Counted from the stretch's first letter, positions 21,698-32,348 are shown. The stretch: 64,000 nt of DNA from Streptomyces cinerochromogenes (GCF_014648635.1 NZ_BMRM01000006.1:310001-374000); one strand, 5' to 3'. Made by a program: numbers and translations. Notes: a model not told the origin generated them from the sequence alone.

Positions 21698-21722
21698 CGC
21701 TGATCATGCTGTGACATCAGCG
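21698..21722. promoter_or_regulatory. Inverted repeats in the folD divergent region
   Basis: CGCTGAT (21698-21704) and ATCAGCG (21716-21722) form a 7-bp dyad with an 11-nt spacer. Just upstream lies the imperfect dyad GTTGTGCAAGTGCAAC at about 21680-21695. They sit between two divergent genes and may be operator sites; no regulator is identified. Confidence 0.3.
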
Positions 21723-21793
21723 GTGACGTCCGCCGTGGGCTCGGAGGGCACCCGGATTGGTACCGGGGCCGGGTCATCCGCGAGGATGGGACC

Positions 21794-22648
21794 ATGACCG
21801 CCCAGATTCTCGATGGCAAGGCCACCGCAGCCGAGATCAAGTCCGATCTGACCGCCCGCGTGGCGGCGCTGAAGGAGAAGGGCGTCACGCCCGGCCTCGG
21901 CACGATCCTGGTCGGGGACGACCCCGGCAGCCAGAAGTACGTCGCCGGCAAGCACCGCGACTGCGCCCAGGTGGGCATCGCCTCCATCCAGCGCGAGCTG
22001 CCGGCCACCGCCACCCAGGAGGAGATCGAGGCGGTCGTCCGCGAGCTGAACGAGGACCCGGCCTGCACCGGCTACATCGTCCAGCTGCCGCTGCCCAAGG
22101 GCATCGACGAGAACCGCGTCCTGGAACTGATGGACCCGGCCAAGGACGCCGACGGCCTGCACCCGATGAACCTCGGCCGCCTGGTCCTGAACGAGCCGGC
22201 CCCGCTGCCCTGCACCCCCAACGGCATCCTCACCCTGCTCCGCCGCCACGGTGTGGAGATCAAGGGTGCCGAGGTCGTGGTCGTCGGCCGCGGTGTCACC
22301 ATCGGCCGCCCGATGCCGCTGCTGCTCACCCGGCGCAGCGAGAACGCCACCGTCACCCAGTGCCACACCGGCACCCGTGACCTCTCCGCCCACCTGAAGC
22401 GGGCCGACATCGTCATCGCGGCGGCCGGTTCCCCGCACCTGATCCGCGCCGAGGACGTCAAGCCGGGCGCGGCCGTCCTGGACGTCGGCGTCTCCCGCAA
22501 CGCCGAGGGCAAGATCGTCGGCGACGTCCACCCGGACGTCACCGAGGTGGCCGGCTGGATCTCCCCGAACCCCGGCGGCGTCGGCCCGATGACCCGGGCG
22601 CAGCTGCTGGTCAACGTGGTCGAGGCGGCGGAGCGCAGTGCCGGCTGA
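21794..22648 (+). CDS. folD: Methylenetetrahydrofolate dehydrogenase / cyclohydrolase
   Basis: A 284-residue FolD. It has the catalytic region [14 protein letters not shown] with the family Lys, [14 protein letters not shown], the cofactor segment [18 protein letters not shown] and the C-terminal [17 protein letters not shown]. It interconverts 5,10-methylene- and 10-formyl-THF, supplying PurN and PurH. It is followed with an 11-nt overlap by the DUF3017 gene. Confidence 0.96.
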   Translation: MTAQILDGKATAAEIKSDLTARVAALKEKGVTPGLGTILVGDDPGSQKYVAGKHRDCAQVGIASIQRELPATATQEEIEAVVRELNEDPACTGYIVQLPLPKGIDENRVLELMDPAKDADGLHPMNLGRLVLNEPAPLPCTPNGILTLLRRHGVEIKGAEVVVVGRGVTIGRPMPLLLTRRSENATVTQCHTGTRDLSAHLKRADIVIAAAGSPHLIRAEDVKPGAAVLDVGVSRNAEGKIVGDVHPDVTEVAGWISPNPGGVGPMTRAQLLVNVVEAAERSAG

Positions 22649-23111
22649 GGACACCCGCGGGCAGGCGGAGCCGACCGTGCGCGACGCGGTGAGCGCCCCG
22701 GACGCGCAGGGGCGCCCGCGCCGCGTCACCCGCCGCTTCCCGTTGTTCACGAGGGACACGGCGCGGCCGGAGGGCGGCGGCCGGGCCGCGGCCGTCGACG
22801 CCCCGGCGCCCGCCCGCCAGTGGCCGATGCTGGTGGTGCTGTCGACGGTCGCCCTCGGCCTGCTGCTGACCGCGCTCGACGTGCTCCGCTTCGGCACCCT
22901 CCTGATAGGCGCCGCCCTGCTGGCCGGCGCGGTGCTGCGCTGGATGCTGCCGAGCGTCGGCATGCTCGCCGTCCGCTCCCGCTTCACGGACATCGCCACC
23001 TACGGCGTCCTGGGCCTGGTGATCTCCCTGCTCGCGCTGATGATCCAGCCCGACCCGCTGCTGAAGATGCCGTTCCTGAAGGACATCCTGCACTTCACAC
23101 TCGCCAAGTAG
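22638..23111 (+). CDS. DUF3017 membrane protein
   Basis: A 157-residue protein with a soluble, charged N-terminal 55 residues and three predicted membrane helices ([57 protein letters not shown]). It matches the DUF3017 family, which routinely follows folD in Streptomyces. GTG 22638 lies inside folD with a GGAG site, so the two are coupled. Function is unknown. Confidence 0.88.
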   Translation: MPAEDTRGQAEPTVRDAVSAPDAQGRPRRVTRRFPLFTRDTARPEGGGRAAAVDAPAPARQWPMLVVLSTVALGLLLTALDVLRFGTLLIGAALLAGAVLRWMLPSVGMLAVRSRFTDIATYGVLGLVISLLALMIQPDPLLKMPFLKDILHFTLAK

Positions 23112-23126
23112 CGTCCGTGCACGGCC

Positions 23127-23161
23127 GGTGGCCCGCGCCTCCCCCGGGGACGCGGGCCACC
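23127..23161 (+). terminator. Terminator of folD-DUF3017
   Basis: An 11-bp stem, GGTGGCCCGCG (23127-23137) and CGCGGGCCACC (23151-23161), with a 13-nt loop. Confidence 0.8.
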
Positions 23162-23324
23162 GCCGTACCCCCTGTCCGACGCTACGGCCGTCCGCCGCGC
23201 ACCGCCTCCGTCGCCGGGTTGAACCGCCGTACCACCGTGGGCGGTAGCCGGCCGGGCGCTGCAACTTCCGCGGTACCCCGCCGGGTTGACTCCGGGCTAC
23301 GGCCGTGGGGGCTACCCTGCGGCG

Positions 23325-24494
23325 ATGCGACTGAGGACCCCCCGCCCGCTGGTCGTGGACGCGCTGATCGCGGTGGCGATGACCGTGGTGGCCGTCCTGC
23401 TCGGACAGGAGTCCCGGCCCCAGGGATGGCCGGAACTCGACGCCCGCGCCTACGCCCTCGTCGCGCTGGCCCACCTCCCGGTCGCCCTGCGCGGCCGCAG
23501 CCCCCTGATCGTCTTCGCCGTCGTCGAGGCCGCCGCGGTCGCCTTCGTCACCCTCGGCTACTGGCCGGTGGTGTGCACCTTCGGCGCCATGCTCGCCCTG
23601 TACACGGTGGCCTCCGTCCGCCCGGCGCGCACCGCCCTGGCCTGCGCCGGATGCATGGCCGCGGTCTGGGTGTACGCCGGCGTGGTCAGCCACAGCCCCT
23701 CCATGGCCTCCGTGTTCGGGCAGGCCGTGCTGTACTGCTCGGTGCTCGTCTGGTTCGGGCACCTGGCCCGCCGTACCGCCGAACTCACCCGGCGGCTGCG
23801 CGCCGAACAGGCCGAGCGGGCCCGGCGCGCGGTCGCCGAGGAACGCGGCCGGATCGCCCGCGAACTGCACGACGTCGTCGCCCACCACATGTCGGTCATC
23901 TCCGTGCAGGCCGGCCTCGCCCGGTTCGTCTTCGAGTCCGACCCCGGCAAGGCGCGCGGTGCGCTCGGCACCATCGCGGACACGAGCGGCGAGGCCCTGG
24001 AGGAGCTGCGCCGCATGCTCCAGGTGCTGCGCGAGGAGGACCCCGAGGCCCCCCAGCGGGCCCCCATGCCCACCCTGGCCCGGCTCGGCGAACTCGTGGA
24101 CCGGGTCCGGGCCGGCGGCCTGCCCGTGGACCTCATCGTCGAGGGCACCGCCCGCCCGCTGCCGCCCGGCGTCGAACTGTGCGCGTACCGCGTCGTCCAG
24201 GAGGCCCTCACCAACGCCCTCAAACACGCCGGCCCCGCACACGCGCGCGTGGAACTCCGGTACGGCGCCCACGAGCTGACCGTCCGGGTCGTCGACGACG
24301 GCGAGGGCGCGGATCCGGCCAGAGTGCCGGCGAGCAGTGGCCATGGCTTGATGGGCATGCGCGAGCGGGCCAAGCTCTACGGCGGGACGATCAGCGTCGG
24401 CCCACGCTCCGAGGGCGGCTACGAGGTCCGCCTGACCCTGCCGACCACGGCCGCCGAACGCGACCGCGGGGGCACGCCGGAGGCGGAGCGGTGA
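23325..24494 (+). CDS. NarL-type sensor histidine kinase
   Basis: A 389-residue kinase with four to five N-terminal membrane helices (about residues 10-150). A HisKA_3 box RGRIARELHDVVAHHMSVI follows at about 182, then a HATPase domain (VVQEALTNALKHAGPAHA, VVDDGEGADP, GHGLMGMRERAKLYGG). ATG 23325 has no Shine-Dalgarno, but TACCCT lies at 23313-23318, so transcription probably starts at or next to the ATG (leaderless). It is paired with the response regulator 36 nt downstream. Confidence 0.93.
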   Translation: MRLRTPRPLVVDALIAVAMTVVAVLLGQESRPQGWPELDARAYALVALAHLPVALRGRSPLIVFAVVEAAAVAFVTLGYWPVVCTFGAMLALYTVASVRPARTALACAGCMAAVWVYAGVVSHSPSMASVFGQAVLYCSVLVWFGHLARRTAELTRRLRAEQAERARRAVAEERGRIARELHDVVAHHMSVISVQAGLARFVFESDPGKARGALGTIADTSGEALEELRRMLQVLREEDPEAPQRAPMPTLARLGELVDRVRAGGLPVDLIVEGTARPLPPGVELCAYRVVQEALTNALKHAGPAHARVELRYGAHELTVRVVDDGEGADPARVPASSGHGLMGMRERAKLYGGTISVGPRSEGGYEVRLTLPTTAAERDRGGTPEAER

Positions 24495-24530
24495 CGGTCG
24501 GCGCACGGCCGAGGGGGACGACCGTACGCA

Positions 24531-25196
24531 ATGACCAGAGTGCTCGTCGTGGACGACCAGTTCCTCATCCGCGCCGGACTCGTCGGCCTGCTGGACGCCG
24601 CGCCCGGCTTCGAGGTGGTGGGCGAGGCGGGGGACGGCGAGGAGGCGGTACGGCTCGCCGCCGCGACCCGCCCCGACGTGATCCTCATGGACATCCGGAT
24701 GCCCGGCGTCAACGGCATCGAGGCCACCGAACGGATCCTCGCCCAGGCCGCCGACCGCCCGCCCCGGGTGCTGGTGCTGACCACCTTCGACCTGGACGAG
24801 TACGTGTACGGGGCGCTGCGCGCCGGCGCCTCCGGGTTCCTGCTGAAGGACTCCGGCCCCGAGCGGCTGCTGGCGGCGGTCACCGCGGTCGACGGCGGTG
24901 ACGCGCTCTTCGCGCCCAGTGTCACCCGGCGCCTGGTGGAGGCCTTCGCCCGCCGGCAGGAGCCCGCCGACACCGTGCCCCCGCCCGACCTGGACGTGCT
25001 CACCTCCCGCGAGGTCGAGGTCCTCAAGCTCACCGCCCGCGGCCTGTCCAACCTGGAGATCGCCGACCGCCTCTACATCAGCGAGGCCACCGTCAAGACC
25101 CACCTGAACCGCATCATGACCAAGCTCGGCCTGGGCAGCCGGGCTCAGGCGGTGGTGCTGGCGTACGAGACGGGACTGGTCATCCCGGGCGGCTGA
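24531..25196 (+). CDS. NarL/LuxR-family response regulator
   Basis: A 221-residue regulator. The receiver domain has VVDDQF and the phospho-acceptor Asp in VILMDIRMPG. The conserved Thr/Lys are in VLTTFDLDEYVYGALRAGAS and FLLKDSGP. The LuxR helix-turn-helix is LTSREVEVLKLTARGLSN ... TVKTHLNRIMTKLGL. It is the partner of the upstream kinase. Confidence 0.94.
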   Translation: MTRVLVVDDQFLIRAGLVGLLDAAPGFEVVGEAGDGEEAVRLAAATRPDVILMDIRMPGVNGIEATERILAQAADRPPRVLVLTTFDLDEYVYGALRAGASGFLLKDSGPERLLAAVTAVDGGDALFAPSVTRRLVEAFARRQEPADTVPPPDLDVLTSREVEVLKLTARGLSNLEIADRLYISEATVKTHLNRIMTKLGLGSRAQAVVLAYETGLVIPGG

Positions 25197-25298
25197 CCAC
25201 CCGCTCCGGTGCACCGCCCCCTGCGGAACTGGGATCCTTGGTCAGCGCGGAACGCGCGGCAAGGAACACGGGGGAAGAAGGGGAAGAGGGGGTAGGCG

Positions 25299-26645
25299 AT
25301 GCCTCGCTGGAAAGCCCTGCCGGAGGATCTGGATCCGCAGATCAAGGAGTTCACCGGCCAGTTGCGGGAGTTGGTGGACCGCAGCGGCCTGAGCATCGCG
25401 GCACTGGCCGACCGCACGGGCTACGGCAGGACGTCCTGGGAACGGTACCTGGGCGGCCTGCTGCTCGCGCCGAAGGGCGCGGTCATCGCACTCGCCGAGG
25501 CCACCGGCAGCCACACCGGCCACCTGACCACCCTGTGGGAGCTGGCCGAACGCGCCTGGACCCGGGCGGAGCTGCGCCACGACCACACGATGGACGCCCT
25601 CCGCGTCGCGGAGGCCCGGGCGGCCCTGGGCGACCTGGCGGCAGTGGCGGGGGAGGGCGCGTCCGCGAGGGCGGGCGGTCGTGCCGGCGCGGGGGCGGGG
25701 ACCGCCCGCCCCGCCGGTGTGCGGCCGGAGATCCCGGCGCAGCCTACGGGCTCGGACGCCGACGTCCGGGACAGCGTGCCGCGCGGCAAGGGCGGCGGTG
25801 GCGACTCCCGTAGCGGCTCCGAACCCGCCGACGCGCCTCCCAGGAACTCCTGGGGTCTGGCCGGCTACCGGGGCCCGTCCCAGGCGAGCGCCCGCCCGGC
25901 ACCCCGCCCGCCGGCCGTCCGCGCCGACACCGGGCCGGGCCGCGTCGACACCCCTTCGGGCCGCACCGACACCCCTCCCGCCGGCGTCGGCACTCCGTCG
26001 GCCCTCGCCGACACCCCTTCCGGCCCCACCCGCACCCCGGGCGCGTCCGTCGGCACCCCGGGCACGCCCGTCGGCGCCTCCGACACGCCCGCGCCCCACG
26101 GCACCCGGCCCCCCGCCCGGCAGCCGGACCCGTCGGACCGGTGGCAGGTGGGGCGGCAGCAGGTGCTGATGTTCCTGGCGGGGCTCGTCGGCGTCGGGGC
26201 GCTCATCGCCGGGGTCTTCCTCTTCACCCACCGGGACGGCGACGGCCACGGGAGCGCGGGTGCCGCGAAGCCGGCCGCCCCGTCGGCGTCGGCCCGGACC
26301 AGCCCGCCCCCCGGCGTGAAGTGCACCGGCTCCGCCTGCACCGGCAAGGACGCGGAGGCCATGGGGTGCAGCGGCGAACTGGTGACCACCGCCAAGACCG
26401 CCACCGTCGGCACCACCACCCTGGAGGTCCGCTACAGCAAGGCGTGCGGCACGGCCTGGGGCCGGATCACCGGCGGCTCACCGGGCGACACCGTGCGGGT
26501 CACCGTGGGCAAGGCCCGGCAGACGGGTGACATCACGGCCGCCGGGGACACCATCGGCTACACCCCGATGGTCGCCGTGCGAAACCCCGCGCAGGCCCGG
26601 GCGTGCGCCACGCTCGCCACGGGGCAGACGGGCTGCACGGAATGA
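25299..26645 (+). CDS. XRE helix-turn-helix protein with transmembrane helix and DUF2690 domain
   Basis: A 448-residue protein in three parts. An N-terminal helix-turn-helix (residues 15-85, LSIAALADRTGYGRTSWERYLGG) is followed by a long disordered Pro/Thr/Gly linker (about 120-275) containing DTPSGRTDTP-type repeats and a single membrane helix (VLMFLAGLVGVGALIAGVFLF). The extracytoplasmic DUF2690 domain (about 330-448) has conserved Cys pairs (KCTGSACTGKDAEAMGCSG ... ACATL). It is probably a membrane-tethered regulator or sensor. The start has a very purine-rich upstream region. Confidence 0.85.
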   Translation: MPRWKALPEDLDPQIKEFTGQLRELVDRSGLSIAALADRTGYGRTSWERYLGGLLLAPKGAVIALAEATGSHTGHLTTLWELAERAWTRAELRHDHTMDALRVAEARAALGDLAAVAGEGASARAGGRAGAGAGTARPAGVRPEIPAQPTGSDADVRDSVPRGKGGGGDSRSGSEPADAPPRNSWGLAGYRGPSQASARPAPRPPAVRADTGPGRVDTPSGRTDTPPAGVGTPSALADTPSGPTRTPGASVGTPGTPVGASDTPAPHGTRPPARQPDPSDRWQVGRQQVLMFLAGLVGVGALIAGVFLFTHRDGDGHGSAGAAKPAAPSASARTSPPPGVKCTGSACTGKDAEAMGCSGELVTTAKTATVGTTTLEVRYSKACGTAWGRITGGSPGDTVRVTVGKARQTGDITAAGDTIGYTPMVAVRNPAQARACATLATGQTGCTE

Positions 26646-26766
26646 ACGCATTGAAGGGCGGAACGAAAAGAGACGGGGGAGATTCCGCTCGCCGCGCATA
26701 GCGGCCGGAATCCTGGGCACGCGATCCGTACCCCCACGGGAGTCCGGTACACCGGTACCCCCCACC

Positions 26767-26812
26767 GGCGGCCGCCTCCGTCCCTCCTCTCCCGGACGGG
26801 CGGCCGCCTTTT
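26767..26812 (+). terminator. Terminator after the DUF2690 gene
   Basis: GGCGGCCGC (26767-26775) pairs with GCGGCCGCC (26800-26808), with an inner CCGTCC/GGACGG stem. It is followed by a TTTT run, rare in this genome. Confidence 0.85.
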
Positions 26813-26920
26813 CCGTGCCCTTCGCGTCGCGCCCCGGCGGCGATACGTCCCTGCTGATCCCCTTGTGGGGTGAGCCACACGGCCCCGCACGTCTCACCTG
26901 CCGGATGCGCGATAGCCTGA

Positions 26921-27994
<1,074 letters not shown>

Positions 27995-28037
27995 TCCGAC
28001 GTGGTGTCACCCGGCGCCGGTGCGCTATAGTTGATCA

Positions 28038-28184
28038 CGCACCGGCCGCCGGGAAACCGGCACCAGGTGATGCGTTGGTGGTCCAAGGAAAGACGCCCCG
28101 CTTCCTGCGGGGAGATGCAGGTGCAAGGCCTGCCCGGCGCTCCACACACGAGGTCCCCTCCCGCAGCCGCGGGAGGGGACCTCG
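28038..28184 (+). ncRNA. Structured non-coding RNA with own promoter and terminator
   Basis: A TATAGT -10 box (28026-28031) lies 45 bp after the mdh stop, and a strong terminator ends at 28184. Between them the sequence folds as a series of local stems. ACGCA/TGCGT (28037-28041 with 28071-28075) encloses GCCGG-GAAA-CCGGC (28048-28061), a GNRA tetraloop hairpin. TTGG/CCAA (28075-28086), CCCCGC/GCGGGG (28096-28112) and GCAGG-TGCAAGG-CCTGC (28117-28133, a T-loop-like 7-nt loop) follow. No open frame with a start and ribosome site spans it, and the next gene is on the opposite strand, so it is not a leader of a coding gene. I do not recognise the family; it could be a trans-acting sRNA or a processed mdh 3' UTR. 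Confidence 0.55.
28149..28184 (+). terminator. Terminator of the RNA downstream of mdh
   Basis: A 16-bp perfect stem, CGAGGTCCCCTCCCGC (28149-28164) with its complement (28169-28184), and the loop AGCC. Confidence 0.95.
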
Positions 28185-28209
28185 TCGCATCGGGGGCCCT
28201 GAGGGCCCC

Positions 28210-29052
28210 TCAGGGGGCTATCAGCCGTATGGCGGTGCGGTCCGTGTCCTCCGGCCGTCCGCCCAGCCGGTGGACCACCACCCAGCGCCCGTCCGCCGTC
28301 GCCCCGGCGAACACCGACGCGTCACCGGTGGCGCCGTTGTGCCAGCGCAGCGCACCCGCCGTCTGCCAGCTCACGGCCGGCTCGCCCAGCCGCCGCTCCA
28401 CCAGCAGCTGTACGACGAGGTCGGCGACGGCGCGGGGCGTGGCCCACAGCCCGCCCGCCGGGAGGATCGCCCCGTCCATCGTCCAGGGCCTGCGGCGCGT
28501 ACCGGGCAGCAGTCCCGGCGCCGTCAGCCGTCGCCCGGCCGGCGGACGGGCCGTCACCTCGGTGATCTCCAGCGGGCGCAGCACGTACGCGTCCAGCAGG
28601 TCCCCGTAGCCGGCCCCGCCCGCCGCGGCCAGGGCCGCACCGAGGACGGCGTACCCCAGGTTGGAGTACTCCTCGTCCCCCGGCGGGCGTACGACGAGGG
28701 TGTCCAGGCCGCGTACCAGCCGCAGCAGCTCCGCCCGGTCGAAGGCCGCGTACGGGTCCCGGCGTCCGACACGGGGCGGCAGCCGGGGGAGTCCCGAGGT
28801 GTGCCGCGCGAGGCCGAGCAGGGTGACGCCCGTGCCGGGCGGCGCCGGGAGCCACCGTTCGACGGGGTCGTCGAGGCCGACCGTGCCCGCCTGCGCGAGC
28901 CGGGCGAGCAGGGTGCCGGTGAGCGCCTTCGTCAGGGACCCGATCTCGACGTAGCGGTCCACCGCGTGCCCGTCACCGACCCGGGGCGGGCCCGCGTCGC
29001 TCAGTACACAGGTCGGGATACGTCTCACGGCAGGTCCTTTCTCGGTCGTCAT
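28210..29052 (-). CDS. Serine hydrolase (beta-lactamase/penicillin-binding type)
   Basis: A 280-residue serine hydrolase of the class C beta-lactamase / DD-peptidase-like family. The catalytic SxxK is SLTK at about residue 41 and the YxN motif is [10 protein letters not shown] at about 130. The family's usual N-terminal strand region is short and there is no signal peptide, so it looks cytoplasmic. ATG 29052 is used; ATG 29058 two codons upstream is equally possible, and neither has a good ribosome binding site. The substrate is unknown. Confidence 0.82.
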   Translation of the reverse strand: MTTEKGPAVRRIPTCVLSDAGPPRVGDGHAVDRYVEIGSLTKALTGTLLARLAQAGTVGLDDPVERWLPAPPGTGVTLLGLARHTSGLPRLPPRVGRRDPYAAFDRAELLRLVRGLDTLVVRPPGDEEYSNLGYAVLGAALAAAGGAGYGDLLDAYVLRPLEITEVTARPPAGRRLTAPGLLPGTRRRPWTMDGAILPAGGLWATPRAVADLVVQLLVERRLGEPAVSWQTAGALRWHNGATGDASVFAGATADGRWVVVHRLGGRPEDTDRTAIRLIAP

Positions 29053-29089
29053 CCGCATTCTGCGGTGCCGGCCGGACCCGCCGACAGGT

Positions 29090-30490
29090 TCAGGCCGCCG
29101 GCTCCTCGACCGCCGGCGCCCCCGAAGCCGTGGGGGCCGGGCGGCGGGCGGCGGGACGGAAGCCGGCCACCACCAGGGCCGTCGCCAGCAGGACCACCGC
29201 GCCGACCGTCCGCAGCGCGGGCCCCATCCCGCTCGCGAAGCCGCCGTGGCCCGCCAGCACCGTACCGGCGACGGCGACGCCGAGGGCGGCGCCGATCTCC
29301 CGGGCCGAGGTGCCGAGCCCCGAGCCGAGGCCCGCCCGGTGCGGCGGGAGCGAGACCACCACGCCCAGGGTGAGGGCGGGCATGGCCAGGCCGGTACCCG
29401 CCGAGATGACCAGCAGCCAGCAGGCGTACAGCGGGTACGGCGTGCCCGCGTCCGCCGTGGACGCGGCGAGCAGGCCCACGCCGATCAGCGCCAGCCCGGT
29501 GCCGACGACCGGACGGGGACGCGCCGACCAGCGGGCCGCGAACTTCGGCACCAGGGCCATGCCGACGATCAGCGGCACGATCGCGACCCCCGTGAGCGCG
29601 GGTCCGAAGCCCTTGACCTCCTGCAGGTACTGCGAGTTGACGAAGAACAGCGCGAACAGGCCGAAGAAGCCGGTCGCCAGGCCCAGCGTGCTCGCGCGCA
29701 GCCCGGCGGCACGGAAGACGCGCGGGTCGAACAGCGGGGCGCGGGAGCGCAGGGCGTGGACGGTGAACGCCGCCACCAGCAGCGCGCCCACCCCGAACGC
29801 GGTGAGGATGCGCGCCGAGGTCCAGCCGTGACCGGGGCCCTCGATGATGCCGAACAGCACGGCGACCAGGCCCGCGGTGAGCAGCAGGGTGCCGACCGGG
29901 TCCGGGCTGCCCTGCGCGGAGCGGTCGGTGCGCGGGGTGGTCACCGCGACCGCGGCGGCGAGCACGGCCGCCAGCGGCACCATCGCCGCGAACAGCGCCC
30001 GCCAGGACAGGTACTGGCCGGCCAGGCCGCCGCCGAGGTTGCCGGCCATGCCGCCCAGCCCGATGGCCAGCGTCCAGGACGCCATCGCCTGGGCCCGCCG
30101 CTCGGGCCCGGCCAGCCGTACCAGGATCGACATCGTCGCCGGGGTGATCAGCGCGGCCCCCGCCCCGGAGACGCCCCGGCCGGCGATCAGCGGCGCCGGG
30201 CCCGCGGCGAGCGCGCTGGTCGTGGCGCCCGCGGCGAACAGGGCCAGACCGCACAGCAGGGCGCCCTTGCGGCCGTACCGGTCGCCGAGCGCGCCGGCCG
30301 GGATCAGCAGGCCCGCGAAGACGATGACATAGGCGTCGACCGTCCACAGGATCTGGGTGTGCGAGGGGTGCAGACCGGACGAGGCCAGTTGCGGGATCAG
30401 CAGGTTGACGGCGGCGACCATGCTCTGCGCGACCAGCACGCAGGCGCACAGGGTCAGCAGGGTCGAGCGTTTCAGGGCGTGCGCGGGCAC
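29090..30490 (-). CDS. MFS transporter, DHA2 (14-helix) drug-efflux type
   Basis: A 466-residue membrane protein with about 14 hydrophobic helices. It has the MFS motif A-like [14 protein letters not shown] between helices 2 and 3 and the antiporter-like [16 protein letters not shown]. It is likely a proton-coupled exporter of drugs or toxic metabolites. GTG 30490 is preceded by GGGGGAGGAG. It is divergent from the LysR gene at 30591, which probably regulates it. Confidence 0.9.
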   Translation of the reverse strand: MPAHALKRSTLLTLCACVLVAQSMVAAVNLLIPQLASSGLHPSHTQILWTVDAYVIVFAGLLIPAGALGDRYGRKGALLCGLALFAAGATTSALAAGPAPLIAGRGVSGAGAALITPATMSILVRLAGPERRAQAMASWTLAIGLGGMAGNLGGGLAGQYLSWRALFAAMVPLAAVLAAAVAVTTPRTDRSAQGSPDPVGTLLLTAGLVAVLFGIIEGPGHGWTSARILTAFGVGALLVAAFTVHALRSRAPLFDPRVFRAAGLRASTLGLATGFFGLFALFFVNSQYLQEVKGFGPALTGVAIVPLIVGMALVPKFAARWSARPRPVVGTGLALIGVGLLAASTADAGTPYPLYACWLLVISAGTGLAMPALTLGVVVSLPPHRAGLGSGLGTSAREIGAALGVAVAGTVLAGHGGFASGMGPALRTVGAVVLLATALVVAGFRPAARRPAPTASGAPAVEEPAA

Positions 30491-30544
30491 GGCTCCTCCC
30501 CCGGAGCTGGAAGTGGTGTGGGATGCGCCCTCACCGTAGGCTCG

Positions 30545-30575
30545 CCCCTGACCTGCTTTCCAGTGCAACCTTCGC
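30545..30575. promoter_or_regulatory. LysR/MFS divergent control region
   Basis: The 100-bp region between the divergent starts contains TGCAACCTTCGCA (TGC-N7-GCA dyad) at about 30563-30575, of the T-N11-A type bound by LysR proteins. It is a candidate operator for the adjacent regulator. Confidence 0.35.
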
Positions 30576-30590
30576 AAGGAACACCTGCAC

Positions 30591-31604
30591 ATGACGCAAT
30601 CCACGGGCCTGGACCTGAACCTGCTGGTCGCGCTGGACGTGCTGCTGGAGGAGGAGAGCGTGCAGGGCGCCGCCCGTCGGCTGCACCTGTCCGAGCCGGC
30701 GATGAGCCGCACCCTCGGCCGGATCCGCAAGGCGCTCGGCGATCCGGTGCTGGTCCGCGCCGGCCGCCGGATGGTGCCGACCCCGCGCGCGCTCGCCGTA
30801 CGCGCCGAGGTGAGCGCGGTGGTGGAGCGGGCCCGTGCCCTGTTCGCGGCCGGCCGCGACACCGACCTGCGCGAGGTGACCCGCACCTTCACGGTCATCG
30901 GCCACGACGCGATCGCCGCCACCCACGGCGCCGCCCTCTTCGCCCGCGCCGCCCGCGAGGCCCCCGGCATCCGCCTGCGCTTTCTGAGCGAGAGCCACGT
31001 GGACGCGCCGTTCCTGCGCCAGGGCACCGCCGACCTGGAGGTCGGGGTGATCGACACGGTCGCGCCCGAGGTGCGGGTGGAGACGGTGTACGAGGACCGC
31101 ATGCTGGGCGTCGTACGCGCCGGACACCCGCTGCTGGAGGGTGAGATGACGCCCGAGCGGTTCGCCGGGGCGGCCGGGCACCTCGTCGTGTCCCGGCGCG
31201 GCAGGCAGCGCGGACCGGTCGACGACGCCCTCGCCGAACTCGGCCTCGAACGGCGGGTGGTGGGCAGCGTCGGCACCTATCCGGCCTCGCTGTTCGTGCT
31301 GCGCGAGACCGATCTGATCGGGATGGTCAGCCGGTGGGGCCGCCCGCTGGCGGACACCCTCGGCCTGGTCCCCTTCGAGATCCCGCTCCGGCTGCCGTCG
31401 GTCCGGCTCGGCTTCGCCTGGCATCCGCGCCACGACGCCGACCCGGCCCACGCCTGGCTGCGCGACTGCGTACGGGAGTTGATGCGGGACGAGTCGGCCC
31501 GGCTGTCCCGAGGTCAGCCCGACTGCCCCGACTCCTGCTCCAGGTCCGAGAGGTCCACCGAGTCACGCGGGCCGGGGGTGCCGGACGGCACGGGCTCGTT
31601 GTAG
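30591..31604 (+). CDS. LysR-family transcriptional regulator
   Basis: A 337-residue LysR protein. The N-terminal winged helix-turn-helix (residues 8-66, LNLLVALDVLLEEESVQGAA and SEPAMSRTLGRIRKALGDPV) is followed by a periplasmic-binding-protein-like effector domain. Family length is normally about 300, so the last 30 residues (rich in Ser/Pro/Cys) are an extension. Those codons overlap the convergent secreted-protein gene by 91 bp. It is divergent from the MFS pump, its likely target. Confidence 0.9.
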   Translation: MTQSTGLDLNLLVALDVLLEEESVQGAARRLHLSEPAMSRTLGRIRKALGDPVLVRAGRRMVPTPRALAVRAEVSAVVERARALFAAGRDTDLREVTRTFTVIGHDAIAATHGAALFARAAREAPGIRLRFLSESHVDAPFLRQGTADLEVGVIDTVAPEVRVETVYEDRMLGVVRAGHPLLEGEMTPERFAGAAGHLVVSRRGRQRGPVDDALAELGLERRVVGSVGTYPASLFVLRETDLIGMVSRWGRPLADTLGLVPFEIPLRLPSVRLGFAWHPRHDADPAHAWLRDCVRELMRDESARLSRGQPDCPDSCSRSERSTESRGPGVPDGTGSL

Positions 31605-32251
31605 TCCGAGACGCCCGCCGTCCTGTCGGTCCCGTCGCCCTTCTGGTCGGACCTGATCAGCAGGTGCGGGCTGTCCACCGTGATGTACACCGTGGTCGGG
31701 ATGCCCTCCTCCTCGCCGCTCAGCCGGTACACGTCCGTGCCGTCGACCGTGCTCCGCCCCTCGTTCGAGGTCACGTCCACGGTGATGTCCTCCTGGAAGG
31801 CCTTCAGGTCGCAGGCGCCGGTGAAGTCCTTGAAGGCGCTCTCGTCCGTGGTGCCGTGCACCCAGCGGTTGCGGACGAGGTCGGCCGTCTCGTTCTCGCC
31901 CGGGAGCTGGGACTTCCAGTAGTCCCAGTCGGCCTTCATCCACACCTCGTCGCCGCGCTTGACGAGGTCGAAGGTGCCGCCGTTCCCGCCCATCCGGAAG
32001 GAGGCGACGCAGTTGCCCCGGCGGTCCAGGAACATGTCCATCCACGCGAGCTTGTCGCGGCTGCCGGACGCGGTCCGGTCCGTCAGCGTCAGGCGGAGCG
32101 AGTCGGCGTCCCGCAGGTTCCGCTCCGCCTCGTGGCCGAGTTCACGGACCTGCGGATCGCCGCTGTCGTCCGCCGCGGCCGCCGTGGCCAGGGCCGGTGA
32201 GAGGGCGAGAAGCACGCTCACCCCCGCGCAGATCAGGGATCTTCGGGCCAT
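31514..32251 (-). CDS. Secreted protein, LppX/LolA-like fold candidate
   Basis: A 245-residue protein with a Sec signal peptide (RRSLICAGVSVLLALSPALATAAA, cleavage after ATA-AAA) and no lipobox Cys. The mature part has alternating strands with motifs such as DLVKRGDEVWMKADW and TDVYRLSGEEEGIPTTVYI. These resemble streptomycete LppX_LprAFG-type outer-envelope proteins. ATG 32251 follows GGAGGTGCGGG. It is convergent with and overlaps the LysR gene. Confidence 0.75.
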   Translation of the reverse strand: MARRSLICAGVSVLLALSPALATAAAADDSGDPQVRELGHEAERNLRDADSLRLTLTDRTASGSRDKLAWMDMFLDRRGNCVASFRMGGNGGTFDLVKRGDEVWMKADWDYWKSQLPGENETADLVRNRWVHGTTDESAFKDFTGACDLKAFQEDITVDVTSNEGRSTVDGTDVYRLSGEEEGIPTTVYITVDSPHLLIRSDQKGDGTDRTAGVSDYNEPVPSGTPGPRDSVDLSDLEQESGQSG

Positions 32252-32348
32252 CCCGCACCTCCGTGATCGCCTCAAGCGCCCCTCTACAGCGTAGTTTCGT
32301 CCGTTTTCGACCGCATTTTCAGTGACGCGGCGCACTTTCGGCCACCGA

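Noticed and set aside
28048..28140. Cobalamin riboswitch reading of the same region
   Set aside because: GGTGCAAGGCC and GGGGAGA recall parts of the B12 aptamer, but the conserved GCCACTG box and element order are missing and no same-strand gene follows.
28075..28143. tRNA or tRNA-like reading of the RNA after mdh
   Set aside because: There is a T-arm-like hairpin and a CCA, but no 7-bp acceptor stem, no D-arm and no proper anticodon arm.
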